From assembly GCA_013204585.1 (NCBI GenBank), contig JABMNL010000065.1, positions 1 to 33,536 on the forward strand: a DNA stretch of 33,536 bases, given 5' to 3'. Source of the stretch: SAR202 cluster bacterium (GTDB lineage Bacteria > Chloroflexota > Dehalococcoidia > Lucifugimonadales > UBA3495). The position numbers were made by a program, and so were the translations under genes. The notes beneath the pieces are model-generated. The model did not search any database. It saw only the letters and a program-made list of their open reading frames with translations, and had not been told where the DNA came from. Positions 15,250-22,876 of this stretch are shown one piece after another. Every line of letters starts with the position of its first letter. The stretch's first letter is position 1.

Positions 15250-16011
15250 TTGAGTGCAACCAGTAACATCGAATGGACTGACGCCACGTGGAACCCTGTA
15301 ACTGGGTGTACGAAGGTCAGCCCAGGGTGCGCCCATTGTTACGCCGAGGCAATTACCCTCCGCTTTCGGAGCGGTGGAGCTTTTTTGCCCGGTAAATCCA
15401 CTATTAGAATGCATCCGGAACGCTTGGGGATTCCAAACTCTTGGCGCACTTCTAAGATGATATTTGTTAACAGCATGAGCGATCTCTTTCATGAAGAGGT
15501 CCCACTGAGTTTCATTTCAAAAGTTTTCTCGGAAATGGAAAAAGCGGGACACCACACGTTCCAAATATTGACTAAAAGACATCTACGATTGGCCGAGCTT
15601 GCAAAATACCTACCTTGGCCGAGCAACGTGTGGATGGGTGTTTCAGTTGAGAACCAATATTGGGCGGACAGGCGGGTTCCCGTGTTAAAGGAAGTGCCTG
15701 CAGCGGTACGATTCTTGTCATGCGAGCCATTGTTGAAATTATTAGACCTCCGCCCCCACTTGGACGGCATCAATTGGGTTATTGCTGGAGGCGAGAGCGG
15801 TTCTAAAGCCAGACCAATGGAATTGGGTTGGGTACGACGGCTTAGGGACGATTGCCAGGTGGCTGAAGTACCGTTCTTTTTCAAACAGTGGGGTGGCAGA
15901 ACGCCGAAGGCTGGAGGCCGCTCACTCGATGGGCGTACCCACGACGAAATGCCGAAAATAGACGACCCCGTTGATAGATCGCAAGTCGTTTTGCCCGCTG
16001 GCAGGATTTAA
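15250..16011 (+). CDS. DUF5131 family protein (phage Gp37/Gp68-like, three-Cys motif)
   Basis: A 253-residue protein of the phage Gp37/Gp68 (DUF5131) family. The N-terminus SNIEWTDATWNPVTGCTKVS-PGCAHCYAE contains Cys20, Cys27 and Cys30 (C-x6-C-x2-C), the three-cysteine cluster reminiscent of radical SAM iron-sulfur ligands. Further family segments are FVNSMSDLFHEEVP, FQILTKRHLRL, NVWMGVSVENQYW, RFLSCEPLL and VIAGGESGSKARPM. The start is TTG at 15250, 49 bases after darG; no good ribosome site is seen. It is followed after 3 bases by tcmP, the gene that regularly accompanies this family. The reaction is unknown; a radical-SAM-like chemistry on nucleic acid or nucleotide is a guess. Confidence 0.88.
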   Translation: MSATSNIEWTDATWNPVTGCTKVSPGCAHCYAEAITLRFRSGGAFLPGKSTIRMHPERLGIPNSWRTSKMIFVNSMSDLFHEEVPLSFISKVFSEMEKAGHHTFQILTKRHLRLAELAKYLPWPSNVWMGVSVENQYWADRRVPVLKEVPAAVRFLSCEPLLKLLDLRPHLDGINWVIAGGESGSKARPMELGWVRRLRDDCQVAEVPFFFKQWGGRTPKAGGRSLDGRTHDEMPKIDDPVDRSQVVLPAGRI

Positions 16012-16014
16012 GCT

Positions 16015-17121
16015 ATGGCGGCCCCAAAGACCACGATATGGGAATTAGAACCCCACTCTAGAGCGAAGCACGAGATTCTTCGTCGTTATTTACAGGCATG
16101 GGTAGTTATTCTGGGGCAGGGCGGATTTCGAGAGTTCGCTTATATCGACGGCTTTGCTGGACCCGGCAGGTACTCGAAAGGAGAAGATGGCTCTCCTATC
16201 ATTGCCCTCAAGGTTGCCTTAGAGCACCAGACGCGGATCGACTCCGGTATTTCTTTTCTCTTTGTTGAAAATCGCCCAGATAGAGCTGAGGTTCTCCAGG
16301 AGATTCTAGACGAGACTGATAGGCCGAATCGATACTCGGTCCGAGTGGCGAAGGGGAGCAAGTTCGACGACGAGGCGAGGAAGTTTCTGGATGAAATTTC
16401 GTCTAAGAGCAAGAATCCGCCTCCCATATTCGCGTTCATTGATCCGTTCGGGTGGAGCGGTGTTTCGTTCAAAATTGTTCAGCGCATTATGGGATTCCCA
16501 AGCTGTGAAGTGCTCGTTACTTTCATGTATGAAGAGATCAATCGTTTCATTGGTCATCCGGAGCAAGAGGATAATTTCGATGAGTTTTTTGGCACGACTG
16601 AGTGGCGCGATGCAATTACCATTCAAGGCCCAGCCCAGCGCAATAGGTTTCTCCATGACTTGTATGGCAGACAACTCCGAGAATCCGCGAAGGTTAGATA
16701 CGTCCGCTCGTTCCAAATGAGGAATGACCGGGACGTTACCGATTATTATCTATTCTATGGAACGAATAGCCTGCTGGGGCTCAAGAAGATGAAGGAAGCG
16801 ATGTGGCGACTCGACGCATCCGGTGAGTTCAGGTTCTCCGACGCGACGGATCCCCAGCAACTCGTATTATTTAGCAAAGAACCTCAGTACGACCTGCTTA
16901 AGGATTTAGTAATCAAACGGTTCCAAGGACTAGAGACCACCGTCGCAGTCGTAGAGGAATTTGTCGTTACAGAAACACCCTTTCGTGAGACACACTACAA
17001 GACACAGGTTCTTAAACCGTTGGAGCTTTCCAATCCTCCTGGATTACTTGTCGTCAACAGCCCGGCTGGCCGACGGCCAGGAACCTATTCAGATCGTAAC
17101 CTTCGGCTACGCATCTTATAA
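16015..17121 (+). CDS. tcmP: Three-Cys-motif partner protein TcmP
   Basis: A 368-residue protein matching the TcmP family, named for its constant pairing with three-Cys-motif (DUF5131) proteins. The N-terminus TTIWELEPHSRAKHEILRRY then LQAW and FAYIDGFAGPGRYSKGEDGS (about 41-60) resembles a methyltransferase-like Rossmann fold. FAFIDPFGWSGVSFKIVQRI near 139-158 and VLVTFMYEEINRF are also family segments; the C-terminal part (KKMKEAMWRLDASGEFRFSD onward) is typical. ATG at 16015, 3 bases after the DUF5131 stop, with AGGAT upstream, so the pair is translationally coupled. The function is experimentally undefined as far as I know. Transcription should end at the hairpin 17199-17229. Confidence 0.88.
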   Translation: MAAPKTTIWELEPHSRAKHEILRRYLQAWVVILGQGGFREFAYIDGFAGPGRYSKGEDGSPIIALKVALEHQTRIDSGISFLFVENRPDRAEVLQEILDETDRPNRYSVRVAKGSKFDDEARKFLDEISSKSKNPPPIFAFIDPFGWSGVSFKIVQRIMGFPSCEVLVTFMYEEINRFIGHPEQEDNFDEFFGTTEWRDAITIQGPAQRNRFLHDLYGRQLRESAKVRYVRSFQMRNDRDVTDYYLFYGTNSLLGLKKMKEAMWRLDASGEFRFSDATDPQQLVLFSKEPQYDLLKDLVIKRFQGLETTVAVVEEFVVTETPFRETHYKTQVLKPLELSNPPGLLVVNSPAGRRPGTYSDRNLRLRIL

Positions 17122-17174
17122 CCAATAACAACCGACACGGATCGATAATCTGCACCAGTTATGTCTTAGAGGTA

Positions 17175-17207
17175 TCCTGCCAAAATTTTGGCGTAAAGAA
17201 AGGCCCC
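17175..17207 (+). repeat. 33-bp direct repeat, distal copy (attR-like)
   Basis: Perfect copy of 13102-13134, located 54 bases after the tcmP stop. The sequence just upstream does not form a tRNA, so this is an isolated tRNA-Trp 3' tail plus terminator arm, as expected for the displaced end of a tRNA integration site. Confidence 0.9.
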
Positions 17208-17229
17208 AGTGAAAACCGGGGGCCTTTTT
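17199..17229 (+). terminator. Intrinsic terminator after tcmP
   Basis: Stem AAAGGCCCC (17199-17207) with GGGGCCTTT (17219-17227), then a T-run. The outer arms equal those of the tRNA-Trp terminator (13126-13155) but the loop differs, so this is a diverged duplicate. Confidence 0.8.
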
Positions 17230-17278
17230 GTTTTGGCTTCACTTGGTAAATTCGCTCTCCAACCATTTGGGCCGCCTC

Positions 17279-17287
17279 TGCTAAAAT
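17279..17287 (+). promoter_or_regulatory. Extended -10 element upstream of the C1 peptidase
   Basis: TG at 17279-17280, one base, then TAAAAT at 17282-17287. No good -35 at the proper distance. It would start transcription about 30 bases before the ATG at 17327. Confidence 0.4.
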
Positions 17288-17326
17288 ATCTGCTACTTAC
17301 CAAATTCAAACGCCAGGTGTTTAGAC

Positions 17327-18688
17327 ATGCCGAATAATTCTGCCGCTAGTAGCAGTCCGGGGGCTTTGTCGCCAGATAGTGTGGCTGGGTTTAAGCAAAG
17401 TTTTGACGCAGACGCTTCCAAGCGGTTGGTGCAGAACGTTGTTACTCAGCATGACGTTAACGATGTGGCCCTCAGCCGGTCGATTGTCACCGAGTCTCCC
17501 CATTCGTTTTCCATTGTGCTGGACGATTGGGGTGTGACCAACCAGGCTAGGTCGGGCCGGTGCTGGATGTTTGCTGGCTTGAACCTGTGTCGCGCGGACA
17601 CCAGAAACATTCTTAACGTGAAGGACTTCGAATTCAGCCAGAACTATTTGATGTTCTGGGACAAGCTGGAACGGGCAAACTTTGTTCTGGAAGCGATTAT
17701 CGAGACTGCCGACCGGCCCTCTGATGACCGGACGGTGGCGTTCTTGCTGCGCAGCCCAATCTCTGACGGCGGCCAGTGGGACATGTTCACGGCCTTGGTG
17801 GCGAAACACGGAGTCGTCCCCAAGACCGCCATGCCGGAAACCCAGAGTTCCGCCAATTCGGCCCGGATGAATTCAAGTCTCAATTACCAGACTCGCCAGG
17901 GTGCCAAGCGGATTCGCGACGCCTATGCCAGCGAATCGGGCCTGGTTGAGCTGCGCCGGATTAAAGACGATGTGCTGAAAGTCATTTATGACATGCTGTG
18001 CATCCACTTGGGCACACCGCCCACGGAGGTGGACTGGCAGTGGAAAGACAAAGACGGGTCATTTACCCGGTCGGGGAAATTTACTCCGCTGCAGTTCGCC
18101 GAAAATTACGTGCAGACGGACATCAACGACTACGTTAGCCTAGTGCACGACCCCCGAGAGAGCAGTCCAGTCGGCGCTACGTTCACCGTGGAATACCTGG
18201 GCAACGTGGTGGATGGGCCGCCCATCAAGTACCTGAATATCGATATCCAGCTGATGAAGGACATTGCTCTGAAGATGCTGGAGGATGGCAAGCCGGTCTG
18301 GATGGGTTGCGACACTGGAAAGCAGATGCACCGTGACCTGGGCTTGTGGGACGCCGATTTGTTCGACTACGCCAGCGTCTACGGGGCCGATTTCTCGTTG
18401 GACAAGGCCGCCCGGCTGGAGTACCACCAGACAAGCATGACCCACGCGATGATGTTTACTGGGGTTGATGTGGTGGACGGTGTGCCGCGTCGCTGGCGAG
18501 TGGAGAATAGCTGGGACGACAAGGTGGGCAACAAAGGGTTTTTCTTGATGAACGATTCGTGGTTCGCCGAGTACATGTTCGAGATTGCCGTTCCGAAGAG
18601 CTACCTGTCGCCTGAGTTACAGGCCGCACTAGACCTTGAGCCAATCGTTCTACCAGCCTGGGACCCCATGGGTTCTTTGGCCGGGTAA
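17327..18688 (+). CDS. pepC: C1-family aminopeptidase C / bleomycin hydrolase
   Basis: A 453-residue papain-like cysteine aminopeptidase, cytosolic (no signal peptide). The catalytic triad is visible: Cys79 in NQARSGRCWMFAGLNL, His373 in MTHAMMFTGVDV and Asn394 in RVENSWDDKVGNKGFFLMND. Other family blocks are SQNYLMFWDKLERANFVLE and the DGGQWDMFTALVAKHGVVPK segment. Length and order match PepC/bleomycin hydrolases, which form a hexameric barrel and trim peptides. The ATG at 17327 has AGGTG upstream. This is the first resident gene to the right of the tRNA-Trp island and converges with the LOG-family gene. Confidence 0.93.
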   Translation: MPNNSAASSSPGALSPDSVAGFKQSFDADASKRLVQNVVTQHDVNDVALSRSIVTESPHSFSIVLDDWGVTNQARSGRCWMFAGLNLCRADTRNILNVKDFEFSQNYLMFWDKLERANFVLEAIIETADRPSDDRTVAFLLRSPISDGGQWDMFTALVAKHGVVPKTAMPETQSSANSARMNSSLNYQTRQGAKRIRDAYASESGLVELRRIKDDVLKVIYDMLCIHLGTPPTEVDWQWKDKDGSFTRSGKFTPLQFAENYVQTDINDYVSLVHDPRESSPVGATFTVEYLGNVVDGPPIKYLNIDIQLMKDIALKMLEDGKPVWMGCDTGKQMHRDLGLWDADLFDYASVYGADFSLDKAARLEYHQTSMTHAMMFTGVDVVDGVPRRWRVENSWDDKVGNKGFFLMNDSWFAEYMFEIAVPKSYLSPELQAALDLEPIVLPAWDPMGSLAG

Positions 18689-18721
18689 ATCGGAACGCCA
18701 GCGTGCTTGGGTGATGTGGGC

Positions 18722-19750
18722 CTAATTCCCGTTCCCCATCTGGTTGATGGCCAAGATCATTTCGTTGAGTCGCCCGGCGCTTTGCTTGTTGTTGCGGAAA
18801 GAAATCCTCGGCTTGGACTGGAGTTCTGGCTCGTCCTTTTCTTGGGGTAGCGCGGCGGTTTTTACAATCTCCCCGACCGTCACGAGGTCGGAGAACGAAT
18901 TGTTCAGTCGTGCCAGGTGGTCTTCCGACAGATCTTTTTCCAGTCTAATGACCAGCTTGTCTTGGACTTGCCGAAGGGAATGGTAGGTGGAGTAGTAGGA
19001 TGTTATCCAGGCCGTTGCCTCTTCCGCAGAGTGGGCAATCTTGTATAGTGACAGGTCTTCTGGGGATATGTAGCCCCTGGCCAATACCTGGTCTCTGACA
19101 AACTTGTCCCAAGTTTCCCAGTAGTTATCGCCGGGAAGCTCCATGAGCACCAAAGGCATCGGTTGTGTCTTGCCAGTTTGCAACAAGGTTAGGACCTCGA
19201 AGCCCTCATCGAGAGTCCCGAACCCGCCTGGGAATAGTGCGCAGGCGTCTGCTTCCATGACAAAGAATAATTTGCGGGTGAAGAAAAATCGGAAATTGAC
19301 CAACTTGGGGTCATCTTGCATGACGCTGTTGGAAGTTTCGAAGGGGAGAAGGATGCTGACTCCGAAGCTATTCTCTGCGCCAGCTCCGTCGATTCCAGCC
19401 TGCATGATGCCCGAAGCAGCGCCGGTAATTGTCATGAATCCTTGCTCGGTCATCTTGCGGCCGAACTGGACGGCCAAATCATAGTGGGGGTCGTCTTGCG
19501 GCACCCGAGCAGAGCCGAAGACGGACACCTTGCGAAGGTTTCGGTAGGGCTTAAATACCTTGGCAGCGTACCGAAATTCGTCCACCGCCCGGTTAATCAG
19601 CTTTAGGTCCAAGATGTCCAAGTCGTCGCGCTTGGCTTTCAGGGCGTTGAGCAGTATCTCTTTGTACAGCCACTGGCGCAGATCCCGGCCCTCAAACCCG
19701 GCAATGTCTTTGACTTCATTTAAGATGTCTTCTGTTGTGTCAAGCTTCAT
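18722..19750 (-). CDS. LOG-family (lysine-decarboxylase-like Rossmann) protein
   Basis: A 342-residue protein with a LOG/TIGR00730-like core at about 75-250: VSVFGSARVPQDDPHYDLA, FMTITGAASGIMQAGIDGAG, RKLFFVMEADACALFPGGFG then TLDEGFEVLTLLQTG. The PGGxGTxxE motif is that of cytokinin-activating nucleoside 5'-monophosphate phosphoribohydrolases. It is much longer than the about 190-residue LOG enzymes: about 75 N-terminal residues and a C-terminal helical tail to 342 are extra. The substrate is therefore uncertain (nucleotide phosphoribohydrolase most likely). ATG at 19748-19750. A possible extended -10 for it is the complement of 19837-19845 (TGCTATGCT). It converges on pepC with a 33-base gap. 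Confidence 0.85.
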   Translation of the reverse strand: MKLDTTEDILNEVKDIAGFEGRDLRQWLYKEILLNALKAKRDDLDILDLKLINRAVDEFRYAAKVFKPYRNLRKVSVFGSARVPQDDPHYDLAVQFGRKMTEQGFMTITGAASGIMQAGIDGAGAENSFGVSILLPFETSNSVMQDDPKLVNFRFFFTRKLFFVMEADACALFPGGFGTLDEGFEVLTLLQTGKTQPMPLVLMELPGDNYWETWDKFVRDQVLARGYISPEDLSLYKIAHSAEEATAWITSYYSTYHSLRQVQDKLVIRLEKDLSEDHLARLNNSFSDLVTVGEIVKTAALPQEKDEPELQSKPRISFRNNKQSAGRLNEMILAINQMGNGN

Positions 19751-19909
19751 AGTCTAGCTTCATAAATTCCCGTTTCACGATTCCTGCACCACTGTCCCCG
19801 CGCCCTAAACTTCGCCGCAGAGACGGTTTTCGACTAAGCATAGCAGCGCGGGACATTTTGGTATAACCGGGCGACTGAGAATAAACCAAAACCAAAGAGA
19901 GAAGTCTGG

Positions 19910-21427
19910 CTAGGCGAGAACGGCCGCCCTGAGGCTGGGAACGCGCTCTTCCCGCGAAATAAGGGTTGCGTACCGGCCCAGTAGGCGCTCGAACTCGTGG
20001 TGATAGAACTCGGGCAACTCGGTGGAACCGCCTTCGTGGAACTCGCGGAACTGCTTGTCGGTGGTCAGCATATTCAAAATTCTGCGGAATTGGCCAATGC
20101 CCTCTTTTGCTCGGAGGGTGCGCACGATATGCAGCAACCGCAAGCTCTGGCTACTGGTGGTGCCCAACCGTTGCCACAAAAACCGGCGATTGGAGTAATG
20201 CAAAAGCATGTCGAGCATTCCTTGGTAATAGGAAACCGGGTCGTAGTTCTTCAGCGTCGTAACCAAATAAGGGAAGTAGTAAAACGAGAACGGCATTGCT
20301 TCAAGAACGCGGTTCTCTTCCAAGTATTGGTCGTGTAGCGGGGTGCCGCCAAACGGCACCGGTATGTTTAGCACCGGCCAGGCGAACGGCGTTAGAGACA
20401 TGAACTCTTTGCTCAGTTCAATGGGTTCGTTACCTATATCGGTGTCGAGGCCGAACATGAGGTTGACCTGCAGCGCCGGGACGTACGATTGGAGAAGCTC
20501 CAAATGCTCTGCTACTGCGTGCACCTTTGCGACCCCGGTGGTGGTGCCTACCCCGGCTTTGTTCGAGTAGTTCGTCCAAGACTCGACGCCAGGCGCAACG
20601 AAGAAACAGTTGGTGTCGCGCAGTCGCTCCATACGTGACCCCTTGAGCACCGACAGCGAACTTTCCATCACATAGGGATTTCGCTGGCCTTGAGGGATGC
20701 GTTCCAATACGTCCAGCGTCTTATCGAATTGCACCGCGAAGTTCGGGTCTTGGAAGGCGATTTTTACGCCGGGATAATTTGCCGACAGATACTTGAGATC
20801 CGCTTCGAGTTGGTCCGGCGACAGGACGGAATAGGGGTTGTTCCAGTCGGTGCAGAAATTGCAGGAGTAGGGGCAACCGAGACTGGCCAGCAATGGGACC
20901 ATACTGGCGAAATAGGGCTTGGTGCCTTGGAAGAAGCTGGCCGACCGCACCTCGGGCATGCGCTCTTCAACGCTGGGCAGGGTGGTTAGGGATCTTCCGC
21001 TGGCCATGATTGTGTTGGGTTCGTAGTGGCCGCCCAGAATATCGGCCATCAGTTGTTGGTCGCACTGGGTGACTACCAGATCGAAAAATCGCAGGCAATC
21101 TTGGGGGAAGGACTTGGCGTGGGGGCCGCCAATGACGGTAACTGTTCCTTCGCGCTGGTAGAGCTTGGCCAGGGCGTAGCTAAGGGCGCAGTCTTTGGTG
21201 TAGACCGACATGAATACCATGTCGAGGTCGGCGGGTAGTTTACGTTTGGGGTCGCCCTGTCCGTAGAAAGTGGCGTAGTGGACCTGGTGGCCCAATTGCC
21301 GGGCCCACACGGTCACGGCTTGGGGCATGATGCTGGCATACTGTTTGGTCGTAAGGAAGTCTTCTACAGTCTGCTTCCAAGTGGGCGAGCTTCCGCCCGC
21401 TAGCAACTCAATGATGCCTATCTTCAA
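19910..21427 (-). CDS. B12-binding-domain radical SAM protein
   Basis: A 505-residue protein from the chosen start. The N-terminal part (LKIGIIELLAGGSSPTWKQT, then VVFMSVYTKD...TVIGGPHAKSFPQ) resembles a cobalamin-binding Rossmann domain. The radical SAM core follows with SLGCPYSCNFCTDWNNPYS; Cys185, Cys189 and Cys192 are the C-x3-C-x2-C iron-sulfur ligands. The open frame extends to a GTG at 21484, but the TTG at 21425-21427 is preferred: GGAG (complement of 21433-21436) lies five bases upstream and the protein then begins at the domain. The substrate is unknown; such enzymes methylate or rearrange unreactive carbon. The small gene at 21521-21814 lies just upstream on the same strand. Confidence 0.85.
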   Translation of the reverse strand: MKIGIIELLAGGSSPTWKQTVEDFLTTKQYASIMPQAVTVWARQLGHQVHYATFYGQGDPKRKLPADLDMVFMSVYTKDCALSYALAKLYQREGTVTVIGGPHAKSFPQDCLRFFDLVVTQCDQQLMADILGGHYEPNTIMASGRSLTTLPSVEERMPEVRSASFFQGTKPYFASMVPLLASLGCPYSCNFCTDWNNPYSVLSPDQLEADLKYLSANYPGVKIAFQDPNFAVQFDKTLDVLERIPQGQRNPYVMESSLSVLKGSRMERLRDTNCFFVAPGVESWTNYSNKAGVGTTTGVAKVHAVAEHLELLQSYVPALQVNLMFGLDTDIGNEPIELSKEFMSLTPFAWPVLNIPVPFGGTPLHDQYLEENRVLEAMPFSFYYFPYLVTTLKNYDPVSYYQGMLDMLLHYSNRRFLWQRLGTTSSQSLRLLHIVRTLRAKEGIGQFRRILNMLTTDKQFREFHEGGSTELPEFYHHEFERLLGRYATLISREERVPSLRAAVLA

Positions 21428-21520
21428 ACCCGCTCCGGGCCGATGATTGTTTTTGACTTTTTTCTTGAACACGCACTTGAACACGGAATCGGCGTTATTG
21501 ATTAGCGAGGCTTTGTGTTG

Positions 21521-21814
21521 CTATTTAGGCCAGGGCCGGGCTGCCTCGGGCGCCGGTGGTGCGTCTGGCGGGGCTGGTTCTAGCCAGTCTTCCGAGATTA
21601 TCTCGGTTACTCCGCTGTCTACCGTGACATAGTACTCGGGGGGAACGTCGTGCTCCCGTTCCAGGAAAGTGCCGGGCCATTCTTGAAACAACTGGGGCGC
21701 AATAACCCCTAGGGCGCCCTTCGAGCCTTCTGACGGCGGAAAGTGGGCACCACCGTCCCGGGCTTTAATCTTCACCCGCTGTTCCACTGTATAAATGTGT
21801 TGTCTTGCTGCCAC
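21521..21814 (-). CDS. Small hypothetical protein upstream of the radical SAM gene
   Basis: A 97-residue protein I do not recognise. It has a charged N-terminus (MAARQHIYTVEQRVKIKARD), a middle part with SKGALGVIAPQLFQEWPGTF and DVPPEYYVTVDSGVTEIISE, and a Pro/Ala-rich tail (EPAPPDAPPAPEAARPWPK) likely to be disordered. There are no cysteines, signal peptide or membrane segment. It lies on the same strand as the B12/radical SAM gene, about 93 bases upstream of that start, so an accessory or substrate-binding partner role is conceivable but unproven. The ATG at 21812-21814 is the only start in frame at this end. Confidence 0.55.
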   Translation of the reverse strand: MAARQHIYTVEQRVKIKARDGGAHFPPSEGSKGALGVIAPQLFQEWPGTFLEREHDVPPEYYVTVDSGVTEIISEDWLEPAPPDAPPAPEAARPWPK

Positions 21815-21878
21815 AGTTTTCTGTCCAAAATTTCTGGTCCATCAGGCGTCTGGGTTACACGCTGATGGGAGATTCTGC

Positions 21879-21909
21879 TAGGGCGGTGCCGTTAATTGGC
21901 ACCGCCCTA
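21879..21909. terminator. Strong hairpin between the NIPSNAP and small-protein genes
   Basis: A perfect 12-bp stem, TAGGGCGGTGCC (21879-21890) with GGCACCGCCCTA (21898-21909), and a 7-base loop. It lies 22 bases past the NIPSNAP stop on the minus strand. The U-tract is poor on the minus strand and slightly better on the plus (TATATTTT), so it may be a terminator or simply an RNA-stabilising hairpin. Confidence 0.55.
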
Positions 21910-21930
21910 TATTTTAGGTCAATGTGCCGA

Positions 21931-22542
21931 CTAATGCATTGGGGAGAAGCTGGCCGGAATCATGATTTTGTTCTCTTGGCGAACGCGGCCCGGAGCGCCG
22001 GAAGGCCAGCCATCAATCTTTTTGGCACGAATCTCGGCCCGGTGGTTCATGTCCTTGTAGGGCCAGATGTGCATCCAGCGGTTCAGGCCGCCGAACTCGG
22101 TGAACATTCCTGCTGCCAAGGGCGAATGCTTCTCGCGCTCGGGTAGGGCTGCGGTCCAGCGCTTCAGCAACTCGGGGATGGAACCGGGCTCGTAGGTGTA
22201 GGTCCGCATCTCATAGACGCCGCCCAGGGCCTGATCGCCGCCCAAGGGCTTCATGAAGGGAGCGGGGTTCCAAATCTCTGAGTTCATGTTCAGGATGTTG
22301 CCGGGGGTGATTTTCGGTGGCCAGTTGGGGTCTTTACCGGCGTCACCGCGAATTTGGTCGCGCTCGGCCAGGTCTTTGTAGCCCCAGACGTGGATTATCT
22401 GGTTCAAGGGGCCGATGTCGGTGTGCCAGAAAGCGGCAATGGGGCCGTACTTCTCCCGGTGAGGTAGCGCCTCGGCAAAGGCCTCTTCGGCCTGGGGGAT
22501 AGCGCCGGGTTTCAAGTCATAGGTGCGTACTTCGTAAATCAT
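21931..22542 (-). CDS. NIPSNAP family protein (two tandem domains)
   Basis: A 203-residue protein made of two about 100-residue ferredoxin-like NIPSNAP repeats. Repeat 1 begins MIYEVRTYDLKPGAIPQAEE and includes IGPLNQIIHVWGYKDLAERD; repeat 2 begins VYEMRTYTYEPGSIPELLKR and includes FGGLNRWMHIWPYKDMNHRA. The parallel motifs (Y-E-x-R-T-Y, G-x-L-N-x-x-x-H-x-W-x-Y-K-D) make the duplication clear. NIPSNAP proteins are dimeric alpha-beta barrels of mostly unknown role. The ATG at 22540-22542 is chosen: GGGAGAG lies 4 bases upstream and the domain begins there; the upstream open frame to 22785 is low-complexity read-through. Confidence 0.88.
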   Translation of the reverse strand: MIYEVRTYDLKPGAIPQAEEAFAEALPHREKYGPIAAFWHTDIGPLNQIIHVWGYKDLAERDQIRGDAGKDPNWPPKITPGNILNMNSEIWNPAPFMKPLGGDQALGGVYEMRTYTYEPGSIPELLKRWTAALPEREKHSPLAAGMFTEFGGLNRWMHIWPYKDMNHRAEIRAKKIDGWPSGAPGRVRQENKIMIPASFSPMH

Positions 22543-22683
22543 CTGGCTCTCCCTAAAATATGCGTTCTGATATCCCGGACAACATGATAATCCGGACACC
22601 CGCCCCGCGTCACCCGGCCAGTTTACCAGAGTCAGAGGGCGCAGGCATATTGGTCGAAATTTTGGCGGACGCATGTAGGGGCA

Positions 22684-22699
22684 CCCCGATGCATCGGGG
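22684..22699. repeat. 16-bp perfect palindrome
   Basis: CCCCGATGCATCGGGG at 22684-22699, preceded by GTAGGGGCA. It sits in the 22543-22876 gap between the NIPSNAP and typA genes, which otherwise shows no gene. Confidence 0.75.
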
Positions 22700-22806
22700 C
22701 GCTCTGTTACTTGGCCGAGGTGGTTGCCGAAACGAAGAGAGCTGAAGGGAGATGCGTCATGGCCGAAAAATGGTACGGCGGCCATGAAAGTGGTTTACGC
22801 ATACCA

Positions 22807-22827
22807 GGGCGGGTTGGAAACCCGCCC
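22807..22827. repeat. GC-rich palindromic repeat, related to 9846-9873
   Basis: Arms GGGCGGGTT (22807-22815) and AACCCGCCC (22819-22827) around GGA, followed by CTACGG. It has the same arm sequence as the copy at 9846-9873. It is 50 bases beyond the typA stop (minus strand) and could also serve as its terminator, though no T-run follows. Confidence 0.78.
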
Positions 22828-22876
22828 CTACGGTGATGCTGCGTGTTGTGCCGAGGAAATGAAGTTGCTGCGGTAG

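Larger units (their letters stand above)
13102..17207 (+). mobile_element. Integrase-less 4.1-kb genomic island in tRNA-Trp carrying darT-darG and DUF5131-tcmP
   Basis: The island is defined by the perfect 33-bp direct repeats at its two ends, the left one being the 3' end of tRNA-Trp. Inside are exactly four plus-strand genes: darT, darG, a DUF5131 gene and tcmP. No integrase, transposase or conjugation gene is present. The left copy keeps the tRNA intact with its own terminator; the right copy has a diverged terminator that now ends the tcmP transcript. Inference: site-specific insertion by a tyrosine recombinase supplied in trans (or since lost). Imprecise homologous exchange between related tRNA flanks is the alternative. 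Confidence 0.72.
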
